A stretch of 7,776 bases of DNA from JAABRT01 sp038259155. GTDB taxonomy: Bacteria > Gemmatimonadota > Gemmatimonadetes > Gemmatimonadales > Gemmatimonadaceae. Shown here in pieces: positions 1 to 6,819 of this stretch (position 1 is the stretch's first letter; each line of letters begins with the position of its first letter). Under the pieces are notes generated by a model. That model was not told the DNA's origin. It searched no databases and saw only the letters and a list, made by a program, of their open reading frames with translations. The DNA lies in the NCBI GenBank assembly GCA_038259155.1, contig JBBSPE010000195.1:1-7776 (forward strand), read 5' to 3'. Position numbers and translations under genes: made by a program.

Positions 1-1
1 G

Positions 2-607
2 AACGTCTATTGGCACCACGCCGTCCGCAGCGCCACCGCGATGTACAAGCGCCTGGTAGCCGAGGCGCTGGCGGCAGGGCTCGTTGAGGCGGGTGCTGTG
101 GCACGCATGACCGACGAGGGGCTGCTGCACCATCTCGACGCGCTGCCGTTGCCTCCGGTGGCACGCACGCTGCTGGTGAACCTACGGCGGCGGCGGCTGC
201 ACAAGCGCGCGCTCGAGCACCCGGCGGCTGTATTGGGTGTGGGCGTGGGCGAGTGGCTGGCGTCGGACTACGCGCTCACGCGCCGAGTCGAAGACGCGCT
301 GGCGTACGAGCTCGGGCTGGCCCCAGGCGACGTTCTGCTCGACTTTCCGGTGAAGACCCAGATGCTGGGCCTGGATCTGCCTCTGGTGCGGCGAGACGGC
401 GCTGTGGAGCAGCTCACGGAGCGCGGTTGGCAGGGGGCGATCAACCTGCCGCGGTTGAGCGAGGAGCTCTACCAGTCCGCGCGTCGGCTGCGGGTGTTCA
501 CTGTGGATCGTGCACCGGTGCCGGAGGGCGCGCTGTTGCAGCTGGTGTCGTGCTCGGCCAATGAGGTGCGGGCCCGGTTGGACCACGGCGCGGCACTGCT
601 TGGCTGA
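2..607 (+). CDS. HD-superfamily phosphohydrolase, C-terminal part (5' truncated)
   Basis: The reading frame is open from base 2, and the first visible residues (NVYWHHAVRSATAMYK) precede the first ATG at 41, so this is the end of a gene that starts outside the window, not a 188-residue protein. The remaining 201 residues resemble the C-terminal half of the SAMHD1/dGTPase-like HD phosphohydrolases (COG1078 type). The features that match are a YWHHAVRSA-like helix, a helical stretch with an LRRRRLHKRAL segment, then a beta-rich part with DVLLDFPVKTQ and a late RRLRVFTV strand. Known members remove triphosphate or phosphate from nucleotides. The catalytic HD residues would lie upstream and cannot be checked, so the substrate is unknown. 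The stop (TGA, 605-607) lies 9 bases from the end of the convergent minus-strand gene. I am fairly sure of the family and unsure of the function. Confidence 0.75.
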   Translation, partial: NVYWHHAVRSATAMYKRLVAEALAAGLVEAGAVARMTDEGLLHHLDALPLPPVARTLLVNLRRRRLHKRALEHPAAVLGVGVGEWLASDYALTRRVEDALAYELGLAPGDVLLDFPVKTQMLGLDLPLVRRDGAVEQLTERGWQGAINLPRLSEELYQSARRLRVFTVDRAPVPEGALLQLVSCSANEVRARLDHGAALLG

Positions 608-616
608 CGGCGGCGC

Positions 617-832
617 TCAGACCGTGCGGTCGTCCGTCGCCCGGTCACTGACTCGGTCACTCGCGCGGGCTTCAGCAAGTTTGCGGCCGATGCCGCGGTA
701 GAAGGCCGCTTCTTCGGCCTTGCGGTCCTCCTCGAGGGCCATGGCGCACCGTTCAATCGCGAACAGGATGTTGCCCAGGTAGAGATCTGCAACGGCGCCC
801 ACGGCCTGCGGCGCCGGCGCGGCGTCAGCCAT
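617..832 (-). CDS. Small hypothetical protein, translationally coupled to PP2C gene
   Basis: This gene encodes 71 residues that I do not recognise. The ATG (832-830) lies inside the last codons of the upstream phosphatase gene, whose TGA is at 827-825. This 8-base overlap is typical of translational coupling and is the best argument that the frame is real. The protein has an Ala/Pro-rich start and then a probable amphipathic helix of about 40 residues (roughly 14-55, from ADLYLGNILFAIERC on). It ends in a charged tail with a repeated D-R pattern (SDRVSDRATDDR), encoded by a short 12-base-period repeat. There is no signal peptide, clear membrane segment or cysteine motif. It could be an accessory or regulatory partner of the phosphatase, but only gene position supports that. 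An alternative is that it is a non-functional downstream frame. Confidence 0.55.
   Translation of the reverse strand: MADAAPAPQAVGAVADLYLGNILFAIERCAMALEEDRKAEEAAFYRGIGRKLAEARASDRVSDRATDDRTV
642..661. repeat. Two copies of CGGTCACT at 12-base spacing
   Basis: The octamer CGGTCACT occurs at 642-649 and again at 654-661. It lies in the 3' end of the small hypothetical gene and produces the repeated SDR-type residues of its tail. It is probably a minor local duplication; I see no regulatory role. Confidence 0.4.
702..721. repeat. Perfect 7-bp stem, 6-base loop inverted repeat inside the small gene
   Basis: Arms AAGGCCG (702-708) and CGGCCTT (715-721) flank a CTTCTT loop. The element lies inside the coding sequence of the small hypothetical gene and about 95 bases past the stop of the convergent HD gene. 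It could form a hairpin in either transcript. There is no T-run after it on either strand, so a canonical intrinsic terminator is not supported. Coincidence from coding for Lys-Ala-Glu-Glu-Ala-Ala is possible. Confidence 0.35.
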
Positions 833-1616
833 GCGAGGGCACAGGGTGCTCGTCCGTGTTGCGCTTGGCGGGGGCGGCGGAGACGCTGATCACCTGCACC
901 ACGATGGCGGTGATGTTGTCTAGGCCACCGCGACGGTTCGCGTCGGTGATCATGGAGTGGATCATCTGCCCGGGCGTGCCTTTGGTCTCCAGCACCTTCT
1001 GCAGGTGCGCATCGTCCACCATGCCGGTGAGACCGTCGGAGGCGAGCAGGAAGACGTCGCCCGGCAGCAGTTCGCCGTGCAGAATGTCCGCCTCGACCGC
1101 GGCGTTGGCTCCCACACACCGCGTGATGACGTTGCTGTATGGATGGTAGCGCGCCTGCTCCGGTGTGAGGAAGCCGGCGTCCACCTGCTCCTGCACGTAC
1201 GAGTGGTCTTTGGTTACCTGACGGAACACGCCGTCGCGCAGCAGGTAGATACGGGAATCACCGATGTGTCCGATCACCCAATGGGACTGACCGAGCAGGA
1301 GACAGGACGCCGTGGTGCCCATGCCCTGTTTGTCGGCTTCCACGATGGTGCGTTCAAAAATCGCGCGGTTTGCCTGTCGCAGTGCTTCGGCCACTACCTG
1401 CAAGGTCGATGCGGCCGAGACGTCGCGGACGTCGGCGACATCGCGCGCAACGATCTGGACGGCCATTTCGCTGGCGACTTCGCCGGCTGCGTGGCCACCC
1501 ATACCGTCGGCCACGATAAACAGCCCACGCTCCTGATCAGCGTCGGCGTAGAGGCTGTCTTCATTACCAGCACGAATTCGCCCGACATCAGTGCCGGCGG
1601 CGACGGATAGCTGCAC
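825..1616 (-). CDS. PP2C-family serine/threonine protein phosphatase (PrpC/Stp1-like)
   Basis: This is a metal-dependent phosphatase that removes phosphate from Ser/Thr residues in the cytoplasm, usually counteracting Hanks-type kinases. The frame is open to 1835, but the upstream part overlaps the exporter gene and has no homology to the family. I chose GTG at 1616, which gives 263 residues and puts the family's opening motif at the N-terminus, as in PrpC and Stp1. Visible motifs in order are GTDVGRIRAGNED (8-20), FIVADGMGGHAAGE (33-46), GMGTTAS (98-104), GHIGDSRIYLLR (116-127), TKDHSYV (135-141), LLASDGLTGMV (190-200) and GLDNITAIVV (231-240). The expected metal-binding residues D20, D37, G38, D194 and D233 are all present, so it should be active. 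It is a bare catalytic domain with no membrane segment. No convincing Shine-Dalgarno site precedes the GTG. The stop overlaps the start of the next small gene, and 91 bases separate it from the exporter upstream. Confidence 0.93.
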   Translation of the reverse strand: MQLSVAAGTDVGRIRAGNEDSLYADADQERGLFIVADGMGGHAAGEVASEMAVQIVARDVADVRDVSAASTLQVVAEALRQANRAIFERTIVEADKQGMGTTASCLLLGQSHWVIGHIGDSRIYLLRDGVFRQVTKDHSYVQEQVDAGFLTPEQARYHPYSNVITRCVGANAAVEADILHGELLPGDVFLLASDGLTGMVDDAHLQKVLETKGTPGQMIHSMITDANRRGGLDNITAIVVQVISVSAAPAKRNTDEHPVPSHG

Positions 1617-1707
1617 GAGGATTGGCGATCGGGTCCCGGTGAGGAGGGCTGCGAGACAGCGCGCCGCTCCCGAAGGACCGGCTCGCCACTCGCTCTCTAC
1701 GCCGAAG

Positions 1708-3621
1708 CTACGTGGAGGTCGCCGCGGTTGGCAAGCGTGAATCGTTGGGTGCCCGATTTGGCGAGGCCGGGCCGGCCCCGCTCTCCAGACGGAAGAGCCG
1801 GTCATACTGCCCCAGCTCGGCCCGGAGCGCGGCATTATTTCCGCGCTCCACGACCTCTCCGTGATGCAGCACGAGGATCTCCTCCGCCTGCATGATCGTG
1901 CTCAGGCGATGGGCAATCGCGATGGTGGTGCGGCCCGTCATGAGGGTCGCCACCGCCCGCTGGATATCCGCTTCGATTTCGGAGTCCACGGCGCTCGTGG
2001 CCTCGTCCAGGATCAGCAGGGCGGGATCGGCCGCCACGGCCCGCGCGAACGCGAGCAGCTGGCGTTCCCCCACGCTGATCCCGCCACCGCGCTCGCTCAG
2101 TTCATGCGACCAGCCGCCTGGCAACCGGTCGATCACGCGGGTTGCCCCGACGCGATCGGCCGCCGCCTCGAGCGCGGCCTGGTCCAGCGGCGCCGAGAGC
2201 CGAATGTTGCCCGCGACGTCGCCGGCAAACAGGAAGATGTCCTGCTGCACATACCCCATGACCGCCCGCAGCACGTCCAGCGGGATGTCGCGCACGTCCA
2301 CGCCGTTGAGCAGAATGCGGCCGCGCTGCGGCTCGTAGAATCGGAGCAGCAGATTCACGATCGTGGACTTGCCGGCGCCCGTGTGGCCAACCAGCGCAAT
2401 GGTCTGGCCGGGCCCTACTTCGAATGCGACATCGCGCAGCACCCACACCGGTTCCTCCGAGACGTCCGGTAGCTCCGCCACCACCAGGTCGTCGGTCAGG
2501 CCCTGCGCGCGGTCATAGTGAAACCAGACCCCCTCGAAGGTGATGGTGACGCCAGCCGCGCGCAGCGCTGCGACGCGTGCCTCCCGGTCCGGGGTGGGCT
2601 CCGTCCCGGCCGTCGCTGGGGTGTCGAGCAGCCCGAAGATGCGCTCGGCCGCCGCCATGGCCGCCTGCAGGATGTTGAACTTCTCGGACAGGTCCTGCAG
2701 TGGCTGGAAGAAGCGGCGCACCAACTGCAGGAACGCCGCCACGGTGCCCACGGTGAGCGCCCCGCCCTGTACGCGGCCACCGCTGGTGACCACCAGGCTG
2801 GCCAGCGCCAGTGTGGTGAGGAACTCGATCACCGGGAAGTAGAGGGCGTACACGCGGATGGAGCGCAGATGCGCGTCGAGATGCGCGGTGTTGAGCTGGC
2901 GAAACCGCTCGCGCTCGTCGGCCTCGCGCCCGAACAACTGCACCACCCGGATGCCGGCCAGCCGCTCCTGCACAAACGCGTTGAGTTGTGCGAGACGCGT
3001 GCGGATTTCGCGATAGGCCGTGCGTACCCGGGATTGGAACAGGCGTGAGACGCCGAATACGAGCGGAATCACCACGAAGGCTGCCAGCGCGAGACGCCAG
3101 TCGATCCAGAGCATCACCAGACTGATGGCCGCCAGTGTGAACAGGTCACCCAACCCCGCCACCACACCGGAGGTGAAGAGCTCATTGAGCGCCTCCACGT
3201 CACTCGTGGTGCGCGTCACCAACCGACCCACCGGGGTGCGGTCGAAGTACGACACCGGCAGCCGCTGCAGGTGCGTGAACAGCTCGTCGCGCAGGTCGCG
3301 CATCACGCGCTGCCCGAGCAGCGACGTGAGCAGCGTCTCGGCGTACGTGGCGGCGAACTGCACCACGAGTACGATCACGAAGCCGGACGCTGCCAGCGTC
3401 ACGACAGCGATGTCGCGTTCCGGCAGTGCGGTGTCGATCACCCACCGGGTGAGCAGCGGCCCCACGAGCTGCAAGCCGGCCTGCAGCATGATGAGCAGCA
3501 CCGCCGCGACCACCAGTCCACCCCACGGACGGACGTAGGCGAACAGGCGTCGCGCCAGGTGCGCGTCGTAGGCCCGACGTGGGGCGGTGTCGGGATCACC
3601 CGGCGGAGCTGCCATGCGCAC
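1708..3621 (-). CDS. ABC exporter half-transporter (fused membrane and ATPase domains, MsbA/LmrCD-like)
   Basis: This 637-residue protein has a membrane domain followed by an ATPase domain and would act as a homo- or heterodimer in the inner membrane, exporting lipids, drugs or peptides. About six hydrophobic segments are visible (roughly 34-58, 71-96, 151-172, 174-194, 257-280 and 287-303), with the exporter-typical loop DLFTLAAISLVMLWIDWRLA. ATPase motifs are the A-loop Y369, Walker A GHTGAGKST (412-420), Q-loop in YVQQD (457-461), signature ISVGERQ (515-521), Walker B LLILDE (535-540; catalytic E540) and H-loop H571. The key residues are intact, so it need not depend on a catalytically competent partner. 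The signature has SVGER instead of SGGQ, as in some LmrCD/YheHI-type proteins. About 18 extra acidic residues lie between the A-loop and Walker A. The start is GTG at 3621, or ATG at 3615, six bases inside; a GGAG lies 14 bases before the GTG. The substrate cannot be told from sequence. Confidence 0.92.
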   Translation of the reverse strand: MRMAAPPGDPDTAPRRAYDAHLARRLFAYVRPWGGLVVAAVLLIMLQAGLQLVGPLLTRWVIDTALPERDIAVVTLAASGFVIVLVVQFAATYAETLLTSLLGQRVMRDLRDELFTHLQRLPVSYFDRTPVGRLVTRTTSDVEALNELFTSGVVAGLGDLFTLAAISLVMLWIDWRLALAAFVVIPLVFGVSRLFQSRVRTAYREIRTRLAQLNAFVQERLAGIRVVQLFGREADERERFRQLNTAHLDAHLRSIRVYALYFPVIEFLTTLALASLVVTSGGRVQGGALTVGTVAAFLQLVRRFFQPLQDLSEKFNILQAAMAAAERIFGLLDTPATAGTEPTPDREARVAALRAAGVTITFEGVWFHYDRAQGLTDDLVVAELPDVSEEPVWVLRDVAFEVGPGQTIALVGHTGAGKSTIVNLLLRFYEPQRGRILLNGVDVRDIPLDVLRAVMGYVQQDIFLFAGDVAGNIRLSAPLDQAALEAAADRVGATRVIDRLPGGWSHELSERGGGISVGERQLLAFARAVAADPALLILDEATSAVDSEIEADIQRAVATLMTGRTTIAIAHRLSTIMQAEEILVLHHGEVVERGNNAALRAELGQYDRLFRLESGAGPASPNRAPNDSRLPTAATST

Positions 3622-3667
3622 AATCTAGCGCGACGCTCCGATAGTTTTCCCGGGTGGAGATCACTGC
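3622..3667. promoter_or_regulatory. 46-base divergent intergenic region between exporter and uvrA
   Basis: The exporter gene reads left and uvrA reads right from this short region. If both genes start here, their promoters must overlap or extend into the coding sequences. I see no good -35/-10 pair on either strand and no LexA-type operator palindrome. The only clear signal is the uvrA ribosome binding site at its right end. The call rests on gene arrangement. Confidence 0.4.
3653..3660 (+). promoter_or_regulatory. Ribosome binding site of uvrA
   Basis: GGTGGAGA, with the GGAG core at 3656-3659, lies 8 bases before the ATG at 3668. It supports that start, which also places the first Walker A at the usual distance from the N-terminus. 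It is the only clear Shine-Dalgarno site in the window. Confidence 0.75.
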
Positions 3668-6586
3668 ATGAAGGACTACATCCGCATTCGCGGCGCTCGA
3701 CAGCACAACCTGCGCGACATCGACGTGGATATTCCGCGCGCCGCGCTCACCGTGATCACCGGCCCCTCGGGGTCGGGGAAGTCGTCGCTTGCCTTCGACA
3801 CGCTGTACGCCGAAGGGCAGCGCCGCTACGTGGAGTCGCTGTCCGCCTACGCGCGACAGTTTCTTGAGCGCATGGAGAAGCCTGACGTCGATCACATCGA
3901 GGGCATCTCGCCGGCGGTGGCCATCGAGCAGAGCAACCCCACGCGGTCGTCGCGGTCCACGGTGGGTACGGGTACGGAGATCTACGACTACCTGCGCCTG
4001 CTGTGGGCTCGCGTTGGGCACACCCACTGTCGCGTGTGTGATCGCGAACTGCGTCCCGATTCCGTGGAGTCGGTGAGCGACGCGACGCTGTCTCTGCCGG
4101 CGGGCACACGCGTGTTGGTGTGCGCCCCGCTCATCCGGTCCGACCGCATCCAACATGATGCGCTGGTGGAAAATCTGCGCGCGCGTGGATTCGTGCGGGT
4201 GGCGGTGGACGGCGATGTGCTGCATCTGGACGATGTGACGAGCGGCGAGTCCGCCTCGCACGATCTGGCGGCGGCAACAGACGTACTGGTGGTGATTGAC
4301 CGCCTGTCGGTGCAGGCCGAGCAGCGCAGCCGCATCACCGACGCGATCCAGACCGCGTTTCGGGAAGGGGACGGCGACGTGGTGTTGCTGTTCCCAGAAG
4401 CCGTGCCTGCACCGCACGGGCACACCGGACGTGAAGCCGGCCAGCTGGTGCAGCGTCTGCGGTATACCGATCGTTTCGAGTGTCCCGACGACGGCACGCG
4501 CGCGCCGTACCCCACGCCGCAGCTATTTTCCTTCAACAACCCGCGCGGGGCGTGCCCCACCTGCAACGGGTTTGGCGCCGTGCTTGGGTACGACGAATCG
4601 CTCATCGTGCCTGATACCGCGCGCTCGCTGCGCGACGGCGCGATTGATCCGTGGACCAAGCCGCGCTACGAGAAGCAGCGCCGGCTCGTACTGGACATGG
4701 CGCGCACGCTCGGCGTCGATCCCGACCTGCCGTGGGAACGCATTCCTGCGGCGGCGCGTGAGCAACTGTTGCGCAGCAGCAAACGACCGTACGTGGCGAT
4801 CTTCCCGTTCATGGAGGCGCTGGAGGAGAAGCGCTACAAGCAGTACATCCGCGTGTTCCTGCGGCAGTATCAGCGCGCCAATACGTGTCCGGACTGCGAG
4901 GGCGCGCGCCTGCAGCCCGATGCGCTGGCGGTGCGCGTGGCCGGCCAGCGCATCAGTGACGTGTCCTCGCTCCCGGTCGCCGACCTGCACGCGTGGTTCG
5001 AGTCGCTCGTACTCTCGGCCAACGAACAGCAGGTGGCCGACACCGTGCTGCGCGAGGCGCGCGCACGCACGCGCTTTCTGTGCGATGTGGGGCTCACGTA
5101 CCTCACACTCGATCGCGCCACGCGCACGTTGAGCGGTGGCGAAGCGCAGCGCATCAGCCTGTCCAATGCGCTCGGCGCCGCACTTGTGGATGCGCTGTAC
5201 GTGCTCGACGAACCGTCCATCGGCCTGCACCCGCGCGACATGGAACGGTTGCTGGGATTGCTGCACCGGTTGCGCGATGGCGGCAACACCGTGGTGATGG
5301 TGGAGCATGATCTCGACGCCGTGCGCACCGCGGACTACATGATCGAACTCGGTCCGGGCGCGGGCGAGCACGGTGGCACGGTGGTGTACAGCGGGCCGCT
5401 GTCGCTGGCCGGCGAGAGTCCGCTCACCGGGCAGTATCTCACGGGTGCGCGCACCATCCCGCTGCCCGAGACGCGCCGCGTGGTGGGCCCGCGCTGGCTC
5501 ACGCTGCGTGGTGCACACGCGCACAACCTGCACGGTGTGGACGTGGCCATTCCGCTGGGCGCGCTCACCGTGGTGACCGGCGTGAGTGGCTCGGGCAAGA
5601 GCACGCTGGTGCACGACGTGCTCTACCACGCCCTCGAGACGCAGCTGGCGGGCGAGCACTCGGCCAAGGAACATCTCGGCGAGACGGTGGGCAGTTTTGC
5701 GAGTCTGGACGGTGTGGAGGCGCTGGACGCTGTGGTCCTTGTGGACCAGACGCCGATTGGTCGGTCGCCGCGCTCGAATCCCGTGACGTACGTGAAGGCC
5801 TACGACGACATCCGCAAACTGTTCGCGGACACGCCGCTCGCTCGGCAGCGCGGATACGGGCCGGGCCATTTTTCGTTCAACGTCGCCGGCGGGCGCTGTG
5901 ACCACTGCGACGGCGCGGGCGCGCTCGAGGTGGAGATGGTGTTCATGGCCGACGTGTACGTGCCCTGCGACGCCTGTGGCGGGAAACGCTTCAAGCCAGC
6001 GGTCCTCGATGTCACCGTGCGCGGTCGCAATATTCATCAGGTATTGCAGCTCACCGTGGACGAGGCCATTCGCGCGTTCCCGCGTGAGGACAAGCTCGCG
6101 CAGGCGCTGTGGCACGTGCAGCAGGTGGGGTTGGGGTACCTGCGGCTGGGGCAGCCAGCCACCACGCTCTCGGGTGGCGAGGCGCAGCGGCTCAAGATCG
6201 CGCGTGAACTGGCGGTTACCGCCAAGGGGGGCGGGCGGCGCCTGTACATCATGGACGAGCCCACCACGGGCCTGCACCTCGAGGACATCCGGCGTTTGGC
6301 CGTCGTGTTCGAGCGCCTAATTGATCAGGGGCACACGCTGCTGCTGGTGGAGCACAATCTTGATGTGATCAAGCTGGCGGACTGGATCATTGACATGGGC
6401 CCGGAGGGCGGCTCCGGTGGCGGCCAGCTGGTGGTGATGGGGCGTCCCGAGGAGGTGGCGGCCACCGAGCGCTCGCATACGGGCCGGTGGCTGCGCACGG
6501 TGCTGCCCGCGGGTGGTGTACCCGTTGCCGACGGCATCGCGCATTCCGCGCCCCGGGGCACCAAGCGCGCCCGACCGAGCCGATAG
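3668..6586 (+). CDS. uvrA: Excinuclease ABC subunit A (UvrA)
   Basis: UvrA is the dimeric DNA-damage sensor of nucleotide excision repair. It loads UvrB onto lesions using two ABC-type ATPase modules. At 972 residues it is slightly longer than E. coli UvrA (940). Module 1 has Walker A GPSGSGKSS (32-40), signature LSGGEAQR (488-495), Walker B LYVLDEPS (510-517) and H547. Module 2 has Walker A GVSGSGKST (638-646), signature LSGGEAQR (834-841), Walker B LYIMDEPT (859-866) and H896. The stretch at about 130-250, which binds UvrB in the family, is present, unlike in short UvrA2-type paralogues. Zinc module 2 is complete (C744, C747, C767, C770), and other CxxC pairs sit at 121/124 and 407/410. In zinc module 1 the second cysteine of the first CxxC is replaced: C272-P-D-D275, then C296 and C299. 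The protein ends in a basic tail. ATG 3668 has a good ribosome site. It is divergent from the exporter gene, and no SOS box was seen. Confidence 0.98.
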   Translation: MKDYIRIRGARQHNLRDIDVDIPRAALTVITGPSGSGKSSLAFDTLYAEGQRRYVESLSAYARQFLERMEKPDVDHIEGISPAVAIEQSNPTRSSRSTVGTGTEIYDYLRLLWARVGHTHCRVCDRELRPDSVESVSDATLSLPAGTRVLVCAPLIRSDRIQHDALVENLRARGFVRVAVDGDVLHLDDVTSGESASHDLAAATDVLVVIDRLSVQAEQRSRITDAIQTAFREGDGDVVLLFPEAVPAPHGHTGREAGQLVQRLRYTDRFECPDDGTRAPYPTPQLFSFNNPRGACPTCNGFGAVLGYDESLIVPDTARSLRDGAIDPWTKPRYEKQRRLVLDMARTLGVDPDLPWERIPAAAREQLLRSSKRPYVAIFPFMEALEEKRYKQYIRVFLRQYQRANTCPDCEGARLQPDALAVRVAGQRISDVSSLPVADLHAWFESLVLSANEQQVADTVLREARARTRFLCDVGLTYLTLDRATRTLSGGEAQRISLSNALGAALVDALYVLDEPSIGLHPRDMERLLGLLHRLRDGGNTVVMVEHDLDAVRTADYMIELGPGAGEHGGTVVYSGPLSLAGESPLTGQYLTGARTIPLPETRRVVGPRWLTLRGAHAHNLHGVDVAIPLGALTVVTGVSGSGKSTLVHDVLYHALETQLAGEHSAKEHLGETVGSFASLDGVEALDAVVLVDQTPIGRSPRSNPVTYVKAYDDIRKLFADTPLARQRGYGPGHFSFNVAGGRCDHCDGAGALEVEMVFMADVYVPCDACGGKRFKPAVLDVTVRGRNIHQVLQLTVDEAIRAFPREDKLAQALWHVQQVGLGYLRLGQPATTLSGGEAQRLKIARELAVTAKGGGRRLYIMDEPTTGLHLEDIRRLAVVFERLIDQGHTLLLVEHNLDVIKLADWIIDMGPEGGSGGGQLVVMGRPEEVAATERSHTGRWLRTVLPAGGVPVADGIAHSAPRGTKRARPSR

Positions 6587-6593
6587 TCGGTGC

Positions 6594-6622
6594 TTGACTG
6601 GGGGAGGTCATCTGGTGACTAT
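6594..6622 (+). promoter_or_regulatory. Probable sigma70-type promoter of the tRNA-Asn gene
   Basis: TTGACT (6594-6599) matches the -35 consensus TTGACA at five of six bases. A 17-base spacer leads to GACTAT (6617-6622), a weak -10 that keeps the important A at position 2 and T at position 6. Transcription would start around 6629, just before the mature tRNA begins at 6632. It lies right after the uvrA stop, so the tRNA need not depend on uvrA readthrough. Spacing is ideal and the -10 is poor, so confidence is moderate. Confidence 0.5.
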
Positions 6623-6631
6623 TCCGAATCT

Positions 6632-6704
6632 TCCCGAGTAGCTCAGCTGGTAGAGCAGGTGACTGTTAATCACCGGGTCGGGGGTTCGAGTCCCTCCTCG
6701 GGAG
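6632..6704 (+). tRNA. tRNA-Asn (anticodon GTT)
   Basis: The cloverleaf folds fully by eye. The acceptor stem is TCCCGAG (6632-6638) with CTCGGGA (6697-6703). The D arm GCTC/GAGC (6641-6656) contains AGCTGGTA. The anticodon stem GGTGA/TCACC (6658-6674) has loop CTGTTAA, with anticodon GTT at 6665-6667. The variable loop is GGGTC. The T arm GGGGG/CCCTC has one G-T pair and loop TTCGAGT (6685-6691). The discriminator base is G6704, as expected for asparagine. No CCA is encoded after it (GCTGAT follows), so CCA must be added by the nucleotidyltransferase. Minus-strand reading frames over this gene give peptides such as RRDSNPRPGD and EEGLEPPTR, which are well-known tRNA-antisense artefacts. Confidence 0.97.
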
Positions 6705-6755
6705 CTGATTTGTTGCGTCGTGCGCTTGGCGAAGGCCAGCCACCTTGTGTGCTGC

Positions 6756-6781
6756 GGGGCGTTCGCCATGGCGAGCGCCCC
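6756..6781. repeat. 26-base near-perfect inverted repeat between tRNA-Asn and kinase gene
   Basis: The left arm GGGGCGTTCGCC (6756-6767) and right arm GGCGAGCGCCCC (6770-6781) pair at all positions around a central AT, with one T-G wobble (6762/6775). As RNA this is a very stable hairpin beginning 52 bases after the tRNA; as DNA it is a near-palindrome 39 bases before the kinase start. It could end tRNA transcription, although only short T-triplets follow and there is no clean T-run. It could also be an operator for the kinase gene or a copy of a dispersed intergenic repeat. The structure is plain to see; its role is inference. Confidence 0.6.
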
Positions 6782-6782
6782 G

Positions 6783-6796
6783 TTTGCAGTTTGCAG
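6783..6796. repeat. Tandem direct repeat, two copies of TTTGCAG
   Basis: TTTGCAG occurs at 6783-6789 and immediately again at 6790-6796, one base after the 26-base inverted repeat and 24 bases before the kinase start codon. The two elements together look like one compact structured unit in a spacer that codes for nothing else. Confidence 0.55.
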
Positions 6797-6819
6797 CTTC
6801 CCCTCTCCCTCCGGCAGAC

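Noticed and set aside
41..607. HD protein taken as a complete 188-residue gene starting at ATG 41
   Set aside because: The frame stays open to the window edge with family-like residues (VYWHHAVRSA) before that ATG, and the family's catalytic part is missing, so the gene is truncated by the window.
1617..1835. N-terminal extension of the PP2C gene to an ATG at 1835
   Set aside because: It would overlap the end of the exporter gene by over 120 bases, and the added residues (Arg/Pro/Ser-rich) do not resemble PP2C. GTG at 1616 places the family's first motif at the N-terminus.
3622..3667. Possible SOS (LexA) box upstream of uvrA
   Set aside because: I looked for CTG-N10-CAG and GAAC/GTTC-type palindromes and found none in the intergenic region.
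4523..6277. 584-residue open frame antisense to uvrA
   Set aside because: It is a shadow frame of a long GC-rich gene. The peptide is rich in His, Arg, Gln and Val with no recognisable domain, while the plus strand encodes an unmistakable UvrA.
3668..6586. UvrA2-type paralogue rather than the repair UvrA
   Set aside because: The stretch that binds UvrB in the family (about residues 130-250) is present and the length is that of canonical UvrA, although a genome-wide check for a second copy is not possible here.
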